Assembly: GCA_023375675.1 (NCBI GenBank) | Contig: JALQBC010000042.1 | Coordinates: forward strand, 248,001-312,000 | Direction: 5' to 3' | Source of the DNA: Cytospora piceicola | Taxonomy: Eukaryota; Ascomycota; Sordariomycetes; Diaporthales; Cytosporaceae | DNA length: 64,000 nucleotides | Part shown: in pieces, positions 9,668 to 20,269 of the stretch | How the letters are laid out: every line of letters starts with the position of its first letter | Numbering within the stretch: the first letter of the stretch is position 1 | Notes under the pieces: generated by a model | Told to the model about the DNA's origin: nothing | The model's database searches: none | What the model saw: the letters and a program-made list of their open reading frames with translations, nothing else | Position numbers and translations under genes: made by a program

Positions 9668-11400
9668 ATGGCAGTTTCCGACGAAGACAAGGCCAAGGCC
9701 GTTGCTCTCAAGAACCAGGGTAACGATGCATTCAAGTCGCACGACTACATATTGGCTGTAGACTTCTATGGCAAGGCCATTGAATTGGATGATAGCGAGC
9801 CAACGTATTTCGCAAACCGAGCCCAGGTTAGTTCACAACCAAACGCCCCAAAGCCTATCTTGTTCGTTGATCGCGTGACTGACGGTATCTCTTCCAATGA
9901 CAGGCTCATCTCAAGACAGAAGCATATGGATATGCGATCCAAGATGCGACCAAGGCGATCGAGCTGAACCCGGGCTTTGTCAAGGTCTGCAGCACCCCGA
10001 AACCCGGCACCCCCGCCACGACAACGCCCCCGACATACTGACAGTCTTTATTACCTAGGCTTATTACCGCCGTGCCCTCGCCCATGCCGCCATATTGCGA
10101 CCGAAGGATGCGCTCAAGGATTTCAAGTCTTGCACACAGATCGACCCAGGGAACAAGGATGCCAAGCTCAAGCTTGTCGAGTGCCAGAAGATTGCGCGCC
10201 AGATCGATTTCTTCGCCGCCATCGAGGTTACAGATTCGCCGTCTGCGGCAGAGGGCCTCGATGTCGACTCGATGGCCGTCGAGTCTGACTACGACGGTGT
10301 GCCGCTCGGAAAGGAGATGACACAGGAGTTCATCGACGATATGACGGAGCGGTTCAAGAATGGCAAGAAGATACCCAAGAAGTACGTTTACCAGATTATC
10401 ATGGCAGTCACGAAGCTTGTCCATGATGAGGCGACTATGGTAGAGGTGGAGGTCCCCGACGATGTCCAACTTACCGTATGCGGTGATACCCACGGCCAGT
10501 ACTTCGATCTTATGGAGCTCTTCAGGTTGAACGGCTCGCCAAGCGAGAAGCACTGGTACCTCTTCAACGGAGATTTCGTTGACCGTGGCTCTTGGTCATG
10601 CGAGATCGCCTTGTTGCTGTACGCCAACAAGTGGTTGAGGCCGAATGCGTTCTTCATCAATCGCGGAAACCACGAGACAGACGACATGAACAGGGTATAC
10701 GGTTTCGAAGGCGAGGTCAAGGCCAAGTACAACGAGCGCATCTTCAAGCTGTTCTCAGAGAGCTTTTCGGCACTGCCTCTGGCAACTCTGATTGGCAAGA
10801 AGTACTTCGTGCTCCATGGAGGACTCTTCTCCGATGACAGCGTCACTCTGGATGACATCCGGAAATTGGACCGCCACAAGCAGAGACAGCCTGGCCAGGC
10901 CGGCCTGATGATGGAGATGCTTTGGACAGACCCCCAAACCGCACCAGGCCGAGGTCCAAGCAAGCGAGGCGTCGGAATGCAGTTTGGACCCGACGTCACC
11001 AAGCGTTTCTGCGAGAACAACGGCCTGGAAGCCATCATTCGCAGTCACGAAGTGCGTATGGATGGCTACGAGGAGGAGCACGATGGAAAGTGCATTACAG
11101 GTGAGTTCACTCTTTTGTCATTCCACTGTCTGTCTAGATCCTAACCTCTGTTTAGTTTTCTCCGCCCCCAAGTACTGTGACATGACAGAGAACAGGGGTG
11201 CTTACATCAACATTGGCTCCGACCTTAAGCTGCAGTTCAAGCAGTTCGATGCCGTTCCTCATCCCAATATTCGACCCATGGTAAGATATTCCCCCAAGTG
11301 CCTCTCCGACCGTTGCCCCTGAGGCTACACTCCAGACCGAGCCGCTGCTGACGTGATTTAGGCATACGCCAACTCCTCCATTATGTCGTCTTTGATGTGA
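9668..11400 (+). CDS. PPT1: Serine/threonine protein phosphatase 5 (PP5/PPT1) with TPR domain
   Basis: The exons are 9668-9826, 9904-9984, 10059-11100, 11156-11280 and 11362-11400, giving 481 residues, the normal PP5 length. The N-terminal 125 residues form three TPR repeats (ALKNQGNDAFKSHDY, then NPGFVKAYYRRALAH, then IDPGNKDA) that bind Hsp90. The rest is a PPP-family metallophosphatase with GDTHGQYFD (from about residue 222), NGDFVDRGSW, NRGNHE, VLHGG and the final SAPKYCD. All metal ligands and the catalytic His are present. The C-terminus ends SSLM. In other fungi PP5 (Ppt1) dephosphorylates Hsp90 and its clients. Confidence 0.96.
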
Positions 11401-11723
11401 GAGGCTGGTATTTAGACCATTTCGGAAGTGAATCCTGCATATAGACACGAGCTACAGCAGCATAATCCAAGGAGTTGGTTTTCGGGCGGCGGCGGCGTTT
11501 TTTCGGTTGGGTGTGGGAATGAGATGAGCCCGAGTTGCTCAGAAACCGGCTGATGGAACATCTACGTGCTTTTCAGGATCCGGAAACGATCATAGCATTG
11601 GTCGGGGTCGGTTATGTTGTGTGTGTGGTTGTGGTATGTGGCCAGGCGCAGGTACCAAAATCAAGAACAGTAGCTCATCAACCTGGGGATAAGAGATACC
11701 CCCCGGAAGAAAGAGAAAAGGAA
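11401..11723. other. Convergent 3' region between the PP5 gene and POP8
   Basis: About 320 bp with the two 3' ends. It has a GGC-rich run near 11483-11500 and a GT-rich stretch at 11615-11640. No gene is seen. Confidence 0.5.
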
Positions 11724-12173
11724 TCACGAGTCTCCCCATATCTTCCTCTGATCAGATCTCCCCACAAGAGCGCCCAGCCAGTCCCCAGCAGCGCGGATCA
11801 GGAACCCCGTAACGGCGCTCCCAGAACCCGGCCACACGGCCAAGGCAGCGGCGAAGGCGCCCAGGTCTTGCCGCGGAACGCGGACCCAGCACTCCTTGCC
11901 GTCGACCTTGAGGATGTCGATGGGCATGCCGGATCCCGTGAGGCCAAGAAACTGCTTCAGCGCGGAGGTGAGGTAGGAGCGGACCTGCAGGTTGTCTAGG
12001 GTCATTGCAGTGGTGGTGATGAGTTCTAGGTGAGCGTAGGCGTAAGGTGGTGTTTGGATCGTCGTGGTATATATGTCGTGGGACTTCCCCGCGGTTTTTG
12101 AATTATCCTTGGTGGTACCAGTGCTTAAAGCGTTGGCGGCGGGGACTTCGATGTCCATCCTGGAACCGTCCAT
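11724..12173 (-). CDS. RNase P/MRP subunit POP8-like protein
   Basis: This is a single exon of 149 residues. After a poorly conserved 45-residue N-terminus, the protein has the small alpha-beta layout of yeast Pop8. A beta strand (AYAHLELITT) precedes a helix with a conserved ALKQFLGLTGSGMPIDIL segment. The strand KECWVRVPRQD follows, then an amphipathic helix. Pop8 is a protein subunit of nuclear RNase P and RNase MRP, which process tRNA 5' ends and pre-rRNA. The assignment rests on this pattern and on length; sequence identity to yeast is low. The gene is divergent from SPT4 with a shared 317-bp promoter. A second in-frame ATG lies five codons in. Confidence 0.72.
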   Translation of the reverse strand: MDGSRMDIEVPAANALSTGTTKDNSKTAGKSHDIYTTTIQTPPYAYAHLELITTTAMTLDNLQVRSYLTSALKQFLGLTGSGMPIDILKVDGKECWVRVPRQDLGAFAAALAVWPGSGSAVTGFLIRAAGDWLGALVGRSDQRKIWGDS

Positions 12174-12490
12174 ATTGCCAACAGGTAGTGGCGGCCGGGG
12201 TTTGGAATGCTGGATGTGAGAGGTGTGAGGTGTGAGTGAGTGACTGAGATTCCCGTGTATTGAAAGTGAAGAAGAGGATGTCTTTTCCGCACCAGGGGCG
12301 TGCAGGTAAATATGCAGGAACCGGGGGGGTTTGCCTGCCGGCGCAAAACACCCTTTGTTGTCGATCGCTCTTCACTGGCGGCCAGATCCATACCAAGTAC
12401 ATAACGGCCATCTTCAACCTACAACTTCTTTTCTTCCCATCTTCATCGCCACTGTCACCTCATCGATCCTGGAAAACCCTGTGGGATACA
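12174..12490. promoter_or_regulatory. Shared divergent promoter of POP8 and SPT4
   Basis: This 317-bp spacer lies between two divergent start codons. It contains GTGAG/TGAGTGA short repeats near 12220-12245 on the POP8 side and a C/T-rich leader on the SPT4 side. Confidence 0.55.
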
Positions 12491-13135
12491 ATGTCGATCA
12501 ACTATGTGCAACCAAACCAGATGCGCCAGCTGCGCGCATGCATGGTCTGCTCGATCGTGATGCTGCGAAGCGTATGTCCCGTTTCCTCTCCCAGCTACCC
12601 AGTCAGCTACTCCAGCACTGCCTAGCCCTTTTCTTTTCAGAAGAACGAACCTCCACCCCTCCCCCCTGCCCAACCATGCGCCTTGCCGTCTGCATTTACT
12701 GACTTTGATGTACAGCGCTTCAAGAAGGAGGGCTGCCCCAACTGCGAGGAAGTCCTCGGCCTCCGTGGCAGCGACGACTCGATCGACGCCTGCACGTCTT
12801 CCGTCTACGAGGGGCTCATCACGCTTGTTGAGCCCAGCAAGAGCTGGGTAGCAAAGTGGCAACGGCTGGACGGCTACGTCAAGGGGGTTTACGCGACCAA
12901 GGTCATGGGCCAGCTGCCCGACGAGTTGATCACGGAGATGGAGCAGAACTACAAGATTCGGTACATGCCGTACGTATACAAGAACTCATCAGGTGCAAAA
13001 GCATCATCAAGTTTTCCGGGGTGTTTTCCTGATGCCACGGAACGAGAAACGGACGTGGACAGGGAATTGTAAAAGGAGCGGTGGCTAACCTTGATTTGTA
13101 ACAGACGCGACGGGAGTGCTACAGAGGCGGACTAG
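12491..13135 (+). CDS. SPT4: Transcription elongation factor SPT4
   Basis: The exons are 12491-12571, 12716-12969 and 13105-13135, giving 121 residues. SPT4 pairs with SPT5 (DSIF) to keep RNA polymerase II processive. The four-cysteine zinc finger is complete: LRACMVC in exon 1 and GCPNCEE at the start of exon 2. The signature [24 protein letters not shown] follows, then [12 protein letters not shown]. The third exon is small and gives the ending [11 protein letters not shown] placed the second donor at GTACGT (12970) because it restores the conserved PRDGS tail. The next-best donor four bases downstream shifts the frame past the expected stop. Confidence 0.95.
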
Positions 13136-14463
13136 ATGTCCGCTCTGTCTTCCGATGTGATAGCGCAGCTGAAGGATGGAATCGCTTGAGTTGACAGCGC
13201 AGAACATGGGGCGAAACAAAGCACGGTTTCGTTTGCGAGCTGGCCAAGACGGCAGGCGGCTGTCGACGTCCGGAAGTGGGTATGTGACTTGCATACCCAC
13301 GTAGCTTCCAGAGGCTGCTCGGCCAATGATGGCTAGAGGCGGTGAAGGCCGCTGCGCTGTTCCTTGAGCTGGCTAGGAAACCGCAGTGTAATTGTCGCGG
13401 AAAGAGTGGTAGCATGGCGTTCACGGAGTTGGGGGTGAGGTAACGAAAATCGGGGTATCCGGGGATACTCAGAGATGCTGGATTCGGCAAACCATGTCTC
13501 TCGGCTCTACCAATAAAGGCTTGGAATTCTTCTTAAACAAACTATAGTTCAACTTCATCAAGTGACTACGGTAACACTTTCTGGGTGCCTAGATCAGGTA
13601 ACCCGAGCACTAAAGGACTAACGTGGTAATGTGGTAATTGTTTCAAGTACTTGCCTTTGACCGAGGGGAGAAAGACATCTCCATCCCAGACTGCTGTAGG
13701 ACTCTGTTTGGCAAACGGTCCTTTGACAGACAGACACTTTCTTAAACAGAAGGAATGCCTTCCCGGAAATAAACGACCGTCTATATAATACTCCTTAACT
13801 TAAGATCTTTCTCGTTTGAGGTTGTTCTCTACCCTCTTCCCAAACATACACACACACACACATGATCATCGGAGTCAACATTCATACAACAAGAAAGAGC
13901 AAGCACTGTGCCGCGATTATGGGTCGCTGGGGTCACTGTAAGTGCACATCTCACATCATACTGCGGGCCCCTCGCAACATGTATTGAATCACCGACTGAA
14001 AAATACGCGATGGTGAATTTTCCCGGCCTATTCGAGCACGACGATGATATCGGCAATGCGGTTGAGATCAGCAAGGCCATTGCCTAAGGCAAGGACCGTC
14101 AGTTTGCCCACCTCATGGTCTATTTATATATAGTTAGCAGAAATATAGCTTAAGTAAGGCTAGTATAATAGTATAAATGAATCTTCATGAAGAAGTGTTA
14201 GTTAACTAAGTACTATCAAACTATGGTTAGAGTTTAAAGTATATGGGGATCGCTATTGGAGCACGCTTCCGTTAAGAGTTGCTTTTCCCAGTACAAGTTC
14301 TCGTTGATATATTTGTTCCCATCAAGAACAACTCCCGGACAATTACACGCTAGATATGTGACCACGAGCTCATGCATCGAGAAGTGATCCATTCCATATC
14401 GCGAGGTGCAAGACCATAATCGATAGGTTTGGGGGTATCATTGCTGCTTGTAAATCTTCTAAC
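13136..14463. other. Long convergent spacer between SPT4 and KIN17
   Basis: This is 1.3 kb. It holds the SPT4 3' region, a TATATAATA box-like stretch at about 13781-13790 followed by a C/T-rich and (CA)n run to about 13861, and an AT-rich block at about 14105-14260 with TAGTATAATAGTATAAAT-like sequence. A short possible plus-strand coding segment (13861 to about 14085) is discussed in the findings. No gene is firmly supported. Confidence 0.5.
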
Positions 14464-15498
14464 CTAGCCAAGACGAGGCTTCTTGTTCGACCCTACAAAC
14501 ACAGAAGGCCCGCGTGCCCGTTTCTTATCCATCTCCTCCCTCATAATCCTCTCCGCCTCGCTCATCCTCTTTGGCTGCTCAATCTTCACTGCCTTTTTCG
14601 TGCCACCAGCCAGAGCGTTCTTCTTCGCCTGTGCAAACACATTCTTGGCTTGCGGCGCTTTGGCACCAAACGAGAAACCTGCTGGTTTCACAGGCTCAGT
14701 CTTAGGAGGGTCTGCTTTCTTGCCAGCCTCGCCATCTGCTTCTGCAGCAGCAGCAGCAGCAGGTGACTCGCTCTTCTTCTCGGGATTCTCGTCCTTCTTC
14801 GTCTCAGCCTGCTTCGCCGGAACGCCGAACGACAGCTTGATCTTCTCGCCCTCCTTGATCTGCAGGTCCGGCTTCGCCTCCCCCTCGACCTCCTTCCACT
14901 CGTCCTCCTCCGGCACCCCGCCGCCCTTCTCCCTCCTGCGCTCCTCGGCCGCCCTCTCGGCCCTCTTCTGCTGCTCCTTGATCATCCTGATCTCCCTCTC
15001 CTCGTCCCCCTTGTCCTGCATCTCCTTCCTCCTCACCGCCTCGGCGCGCTTCAGCGCCTCGGGCGAGTTGTCCACCCAGGCGATGTGCAGCCCCTTGTCC
15101 GTCTCCTCGACCCGGCAGATGCCCTCCTTGCCGAGGTACTTGGCGTACTCGGTCAGGCTGCCCCAGCGCGTCGAGTTCATGTGCACGTGCTGCTTGTTGG
15201 CGATGTACTCCTGGTAGAAGTGGTTGATGTGGACGGGCTTGGTGCCGTGCGACGTGCGCAGCTGCGCCAGGAACTCGTCGCTGAACTGCTTGCTGTACTC
15301 CCCGATGGCCCTCTTGGGGTCCTCGCCCACCACCAGCATCTGCCGCACGTGCGACTCGGACTGCACGTGCATCTTGAACCCGTTCTCGTCGCGCATCTGC
15401 CGCTCGCAGACCTGGCAGTACCACCGGAGCCGGCCCAGGCCCTTGGACTTGGCCTGATTGGAGACCCATTTCGTGCTGCCCACTTCGGCGCGGCCCAT
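14464..15498 (-). CDS. KIN17 family DNA/RNA-binding zinc-finger protein
   Basis: This single exon encodes 344 residues. KIN17 is a conserved nuclear protein tied to DNA replication/repair and to the spliceosome. The N-terminus has the family C2H2 finger: Cys28, Cys31, His44 and His50 within WYCQVCERQMRDENGF. The winged-helix region with the canonical HINHFYQEYIANKQHVHMNS and WGSLTEYAKYLGKEG (about residues 90-140) comes next. The middle is a Lys/Glu/Arg coiled coil. A (GCA)n tract at 14744-14763 encodes a six-alanine run near residue 250. The C-terminus ends PSVFVGSNKKPRLG. The C-terminal KOW domain of animal KIN17 is not present, as is usual in fungi. Confidence 0.94.
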   Translation of the reverse strand: MGRAEVGSTKWVSNQAKSKGLGRLRWYCQVCERQMRDENGFKMHVQSESHVRQMLVVGEDPKRAIGEYSKQFSDEFLAQLRTSHGTKPVHINHFYQEYIANKQHVHMNSTRWGSLTEYAKYLGKEGICRVEETDKGLHIAWVDNSPEALKRAEAVRRKEMQDKGDEEREIRMIKEQQKRAERAAEERRREKGGGVPEEDEWKEVEGEAKPDLQIKEGEKIKLSFGVPAKQAETKKDENPEKKSESPAAAAAAEADGEAGKKADPPKTEPVKPAGFSFGAKAPQAKNVFAQAKKNALAGGTKKAVKIEQPKRMSEAERIMREEMDKKRARGPSVFVGSNKKPRLG

Positions 15499-16228
15499 GT
15501 TGGTGGTGTGTCGTCTGGGGGAGGTTGGGTGTCAGGGTAGGGTTGGGGCGGCGACGGCAGGACGGCCCGTTTGAGTGGGATATGCCTCGTAAGGTATGGT
15601 ATTGCGCGTTGGTCGTGAGAATATCTCGGCTCCGAAGTCGGGTTTCTAGGTGTCTTGGGCTTGTTGGCGGAAAGGAAGGTAGATGGCTCTGTTGAATCAA
15701 GGAGGTCGAAGGAAGGAGGTTGGATGTAACCCTCTAATAAATCATGCAAGATCTGGGGTTTACATGTGACCGGGATTAATTCGACTTGGCACCGCTATAG
15801 TGCTAGTGTATGGGTGGAACTCTTCCGTCTGCGGAACCAGCTGCACTTCCAGAGGTAGTCATTTTAAATGCACGAGCCCTCTGGACTAAAATCACTGGCA
15901 TCCCCGGGACTGCTCATGTTCAGGCTACGTCTCTGACTACACACATATATAGGCATGCTTCGGTATGGCAGTCACTCTTTTTCAGCAGTCTGAGAATCTC
16001 CAGTAGTGTAAGGCAAAATGCAAGTTCAGTTTATAAGATTTGTTCCATCCTAGACTCCAGGCGCGGCGTAATATCTAGTCGCGTTCTCTTTTACCGTCAA
16101 CTGGTCGTCCTCATATGCAAATTTACATGCTATCAACTTTTCCTCAAAATCATCTCTCTATCAAGACAGTTCTGGTGGACCGACTCTATGGTCTGTTCTA
16201 TTTTTCTGGCAACGATCTTCCTCATCTC
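15499..16228. other. Upstream region of KIN17 and 3' region of aspartokinase
   Basis: 730 bp between two minus-strand genes. I see no gene or repeat structure. The part next to aspartokinase is T-rich, as expected for a 3' untranslated region. Confidence 0.45.
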
Positions 16229-18083
16229 CTACTCCAGGAACGTAAACAGGCTGGTGTGCAGCACGTTCATCGCCCTCGTAGCATCCCGTGCATCAATGAC
16301 ACACGAGATGTTGATCTCGCTTGCACCTATAATTGAACGTCAGTATTGCAGATACTAGTGTGCTTATGGAGATGAACAGTTTCTGGGACTTACCCTGCGA
16401 TATCATCTCAATGTTCACGTTGTGCTCTCCCAGCGTAGTGAACATCTTCCCGGCGACACCAATCATGTTCTTCATGTCCGCGCCGACGAGGCTCAGGATG
16501 GCCATGTCGTGCAGCACGCTGACGTCGCCGCAGTCCTCGAGCCCCTGGCGGGCCTTCTCGAACAGCACGGCCTCCGAGTTGGGCAGGTGCACCGCCATGG
16601 AGACGTGCACCTCGCTCGTGGAGATGAGGTCCACCGAGATCTTGTACTTGTTCAGGATGGAGAAGACGCGGGCGAAGAAGCCGTGCGCGATGGACCGCTT
16701 GTTGGAGTGCACGTTGATGACCGAGATCTTGTCCTTGATGGTCACGGCCGTCGGCCTCCTGGGCGTCATGCGCTGGAGGTTGGCCTCGGACGGGCGCGAC
16801 CGCTGCAGCTGCTGGCCGGGCGCCCTCTTGGGGTCGGGCAGCACGAGCGTGCCCTCGCCCCGGGGGTTCTTGACGTTCTTGATGCGCACGGGGATCGGCG
16901 GGTCCGCCTTGATGACCTGGTCCATGGTGAGGTGGTGGATGACCTCGGAGCCGTAGAAGGTCAGCTCGGCGGCCTCGGACGGCGTGATGGACGACAGGAG
17001 CCGCGCCGTGGGCACCTTGGTCGGGTCCGCCGTGAAGATGCCGTCCACCTCCTTCCACACCTGGAGCTCGTCCGCCTTCAGGCCGACCGCTACCAGCGCG
17101 GCGCAGAGGTCCGTGTAGCCGCGCCCGACGTCGCCGTCCATGAGACTGCCCGGGACGTTGCCGAAGAAGCCGGTGATGACGGGCACCCGGTCCTCGCAGG
17201 CCTCTATCTTTTTCCGGAAGACGGCTGCCGCTTCGCTGTAGAATTCTGCGTCGAGACGCCCTGAGGCATCGTTATGCAGCACGTCCGCCAGGTCCACGTA
17301 CTCGGCTTCCACTTGCTATAACGCATGTCAGTGTTCCGTCTTTGGTCGTACGGAAATCAGGGGCCACAAACCTGATCTCTCAGGACATATGCCATGAACC
17401 TGCAACTCAACCTCTCACCAAAGCTCACAACGCGATCTTTTGATCTCGAGTTGACCTCAAGCCTGAAGCGCTTAGCCGCTTGGATATACTCGGCGAGCTC
17501 TTGGCACTCAGTTTTGATGTCCTGCTGAAGGGCCTGCTTGAGTTCTGGGTCTTTGATGAACGACTCGGCAGCGAAGGTGTGATCGTTGCACACATCCTGG
17601 ATGAGGGTCTTGGCCTCTTCCAGAAGCTCACATTGTGTCACTTCTATGCCGACGGCAGCGTCGATGTTCCTCAACCTCCTGTAAACTTCAAGAAGTCTTC
17701 ATTTTGGGGAACATAATGTCAGCATGATGCCTTCAGCATTGATTTGCAAAGGGCCATGACTCACCGGCTCGTAGTTCCGGTAACCTTCTTGCCTGAGCTA
17801 CGTGCTGAGCAGACAACTGCAATCTTGTTACCACCCAGATTTGCCCTGCATGCCACTTAGTATGTCTAAGTCTAATGGTACGGGGGAATATATGTCACTC
17901 ACCTCACGATGTCCTCTGCTATCTGGAGTAGTTCCGTGGTGTCAGTCTTCACTTTACCGTTGACAATGATCGAGGAGTGTTCAAGAGCAGTCGCACCTTT
18001 TCTGGGAACTTCCCAACACTTGTACCACCGAATTTCTGTACCACCCAGCCATTTGGGCTGTCATTCTTCACGACGGGCCTCAT
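16229..18083 (-). CDS. HOM3: Aspartokinase (aspartate kinase)
   Basis: The six exons, in transcript order, are 18083-17997, 17922-17903, 17845-17765, 17696-17372, 17315-16394 and 16326-16229, giving 510 residues (yeast Hom3 has 527). The enzyme phosphorylates aspartate at the first step toward threonine, methionine and isoleucine. The catalytic KFGGTS motif is at residues 17-22; further motifs are VVCSARSSGKKVTGTTSRLL, VPVITGFFG, GRGYTDLCAA and EVDGIFTADP. The C-terminus has paired ACT domains (ISVINVHSNKR and MIGVAGKMFTTL), the site of threonine feedback inhibition. Exon 2 is only 20 nt. The intron before exon 4 ends in GAAG, a weak acceptor, and the first intron has donor GTGCGA. TGACTCA sites lie upstream. 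Confidence 0.95.
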
Positions 18084-18317
18084 TGTATGGGTCGAGACGT
18101 CTTGTACGCAGAAAGGAGTGGAAGTAACGAAAACGGGATGCTCTAACTGCTGTGGCTAAGAGCAGTGACGTTGTTGGCTCGGAAACTTTGATGTTTGAGA
18201 GAATGACCCGACGTTTCCAGAAATCTGCAGGGAATGGCTCTTCAAGCTAGGCCTAAGCACTTTCTAGAGGAACAAGGAAGTCCTCGTGAAGTCAATGGCC
18301 GATAAATGGAGGAGGAT

Positions 18318-18425
18318 TGACTCAAATGTGGGCGTGGAGCGAATGAGCGACTCAGTTAAAAAACAACCTTTTGGATTTAACACCACCAAAGACTTGCAAG
18401 GTTGGGTGACTCTGTCAGTGACTCA
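18318..18425. promoter_or_regulatory. Cluster of CPC1/GCN4-type sites upstream of aspartokinase
   Basis: TGACTCA occurs at 18318-18324 and 18419-18425, with near matches GCGACTCA at about 18347-18354 and TGACTCT at 18407-18413. All lie about 235-345 bp upstream of the aspartokinase start. TGA(C/G)TCA is the known binding site of GCN4/CPC1, the activator of general amino acid control. Binding here is inferred, not shown. Confidence 0.6.
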
Positions 18426-19464
18426 GCTTCAACAAGTTTAAGTACCTAAGTATGTATTGCTCAAATCATACATAGACCAAAGCAGCAGGGAATACAAATC
18501 ACACCACAGAATATAAGCTCATAGAACAGAAATGGGTCCCATTTTTGAAGAGGCTTCTCTCATAAGAATCTCCTGTTCCATCCTGTTGTTTCCGCACCAC
18601 CCGCATACCAACTTTGCAACTGAAGGGCAGAATCGGAATTGGTGGGGTCACAAGTTTTCGTCTCTACTGTGGTAACATAGTAAGTTAGCAGGGCTAGCTA
18701 CACCCCCACGCCCCCCAAACCTGCCACAGCGCCCCCCCCCCCCCGGGAGACAGACCCCTGTCCGGCCCCCTGTCCGGCCCACTGCCCGTCTGCCGGCGCC
18801 GTCATCGATGAATTCGCCTTGTCCTCGCCTAGACCCAGCTGAACCTCAGCCTCATCTGATACAGTACTTTACTCAGTTGATAGATCTTTATAGGGAACAT
18901 CAAGTTCAAATACTCAATTGCTTCAGAGAACGATTGTTTGATTGATGAATTCACCCCCAGCACAAACTATAATATATATATGGTGCCTTACCTTACATCT
19001 GCACCCTGCCCTTTCTTTGGAAGTCTAGGAAAGTCTCGCCATTGCAGTACCGGGACATTTACTAAAATGTTCCCATTCGTTCACACGGTGGGCACACAAC
19101 ATAACGGGGGGTGTTTTTTATTATTATTAAAGTTTGACTTGCAGTTGGTTGACAAAACTGCCTTGCCGGATAAATCGAACTAGTTTCAAGGCGAAAAGTT
19201 TCCCGATTTCCAGAATCTCCAGGTCTTGACCACCCTTATGTTCTTGGTTTTGGTAATCTGGAATAAAACATTCCCGGCTCAGAGACCTATAATGCCACGG
19301 TATTTAACGAGTATCTATTCCCCTCGTACAATCGATCCTCTCTGTATATCTTCAGCAGGGAACTGGTAATACTTCCTTTGCAGCTGTTATATAGACAAAT
19401 CCACCCGGCACTGTCCCACTTCTCAGCACGAGCACGCTCCGTTCTTCATTTCCATACCATCGGC

Positions 19465-19725
19465 TGAAAACCCGACGGGTTCAGAGGTATGAACTCGCCG
19501 TCGTCCTCAAACGCTGACCACACCTAGTCCGTGACCCTCCTCAGCGGCTGCGGGTGGGTAGCCAGGAGGTACTCCACGGCCGAGAGCGAGCGAGCTGGCC
19601 GTGGTCTCGGGCCCTGCGATGATGAGGATGCTGCTTGTCATCTGCAGCTTGTGCACGCTTAGTCCCATCACCTATTGTATCTTGCGGAACAGGCCCTCCA
19701 TAAGGTCCGGCCGCTCGAATCAATA
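19465..19725 (-). pseudogene. Cytochrome P450 remnant (I-helix region only)
   Basis: Read on the minus strand, this stretch gives FERPDLMEGLFRK, then an in-frame stop, then GLSVHKLQMTSSILIIAGPE followed by TTAS. That is the P450 I-helix with the oxygen-binding AG-x-ET-T motif. A frameshift near 19580 moves the reading to AVEYLLATHPQPLRRVTD. A TAG stop follows where a Glu codon is expected, and then VWSAFEDDGEF. The heme-binding loop (FxxGxxxC) and the N-terminal membrane anchor were not found nearby. It is a decayed fragment, related to the large fungal families of secondary-metabolite and detoxification P450s. Two stops and a frameshift within 250 bp rule out function. Confidence 0.8.
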
Positions 19726-20269
19726 CTATATAAATGCAGTCCGAAGAGGGTAGCAAGACCTGTGACCCAGAACGGTCCAGTTGAGAGAGGGTAAGTGCTT
19801 CATCAAGGGGTAACCTATAAAGACAGCAGGATTATACCACTTGACAGCATTAACCGGCCTCATCCCACCCTGTCTATGTGTGTGTGTGTGTGTCTGTTTC
19901 AAGTGAGTAACTAGTAAATCACGCATGGGTCATATGTACTTGCATGCACACATCACAGTTGCAGTGGGGCAGCCCTCTATGTAGATGGTGCGATGATGCC
20001 CCAGTTGCAGTTCAACAACTCTCGGTAGGTTTTGGTGTTGGTTGGTATTCATCCAGATGCATTTCGTGAACCCCCCCACTCGAAGGTCTCCCGGGGCTGC
20101 AGTGGGACGACCTGCCAGTTGGCTCTCTCCCAGTGACCTCTGGCCAGCCTCCCGGTCCGTAGTAAGTGCCCAGGTTACCCTCCTATGGTAGTCCCTTTCT
20201 TGGCCCTGCTCCATCGTCCTGCCTCAACGGCGGGATTTCCGGCCGTCCGACTCGGGTGGCCTCCATCTT

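Noticed and set aside
17757..17763. TGACTCA inside aspartokinase and a similar copy near 50108
   Set aside because: Both are created by GTGAGTCA splice donors read on the other strand, so they do not count as regulatory sites.
19930..20214. 94-residue minus-strand reading next to the P450 remnant, checked as a further P450 piece
   Set aside because: No P450 motif (no ExxR, PERF or heme loop) and no transposon protein similarity could be seen.
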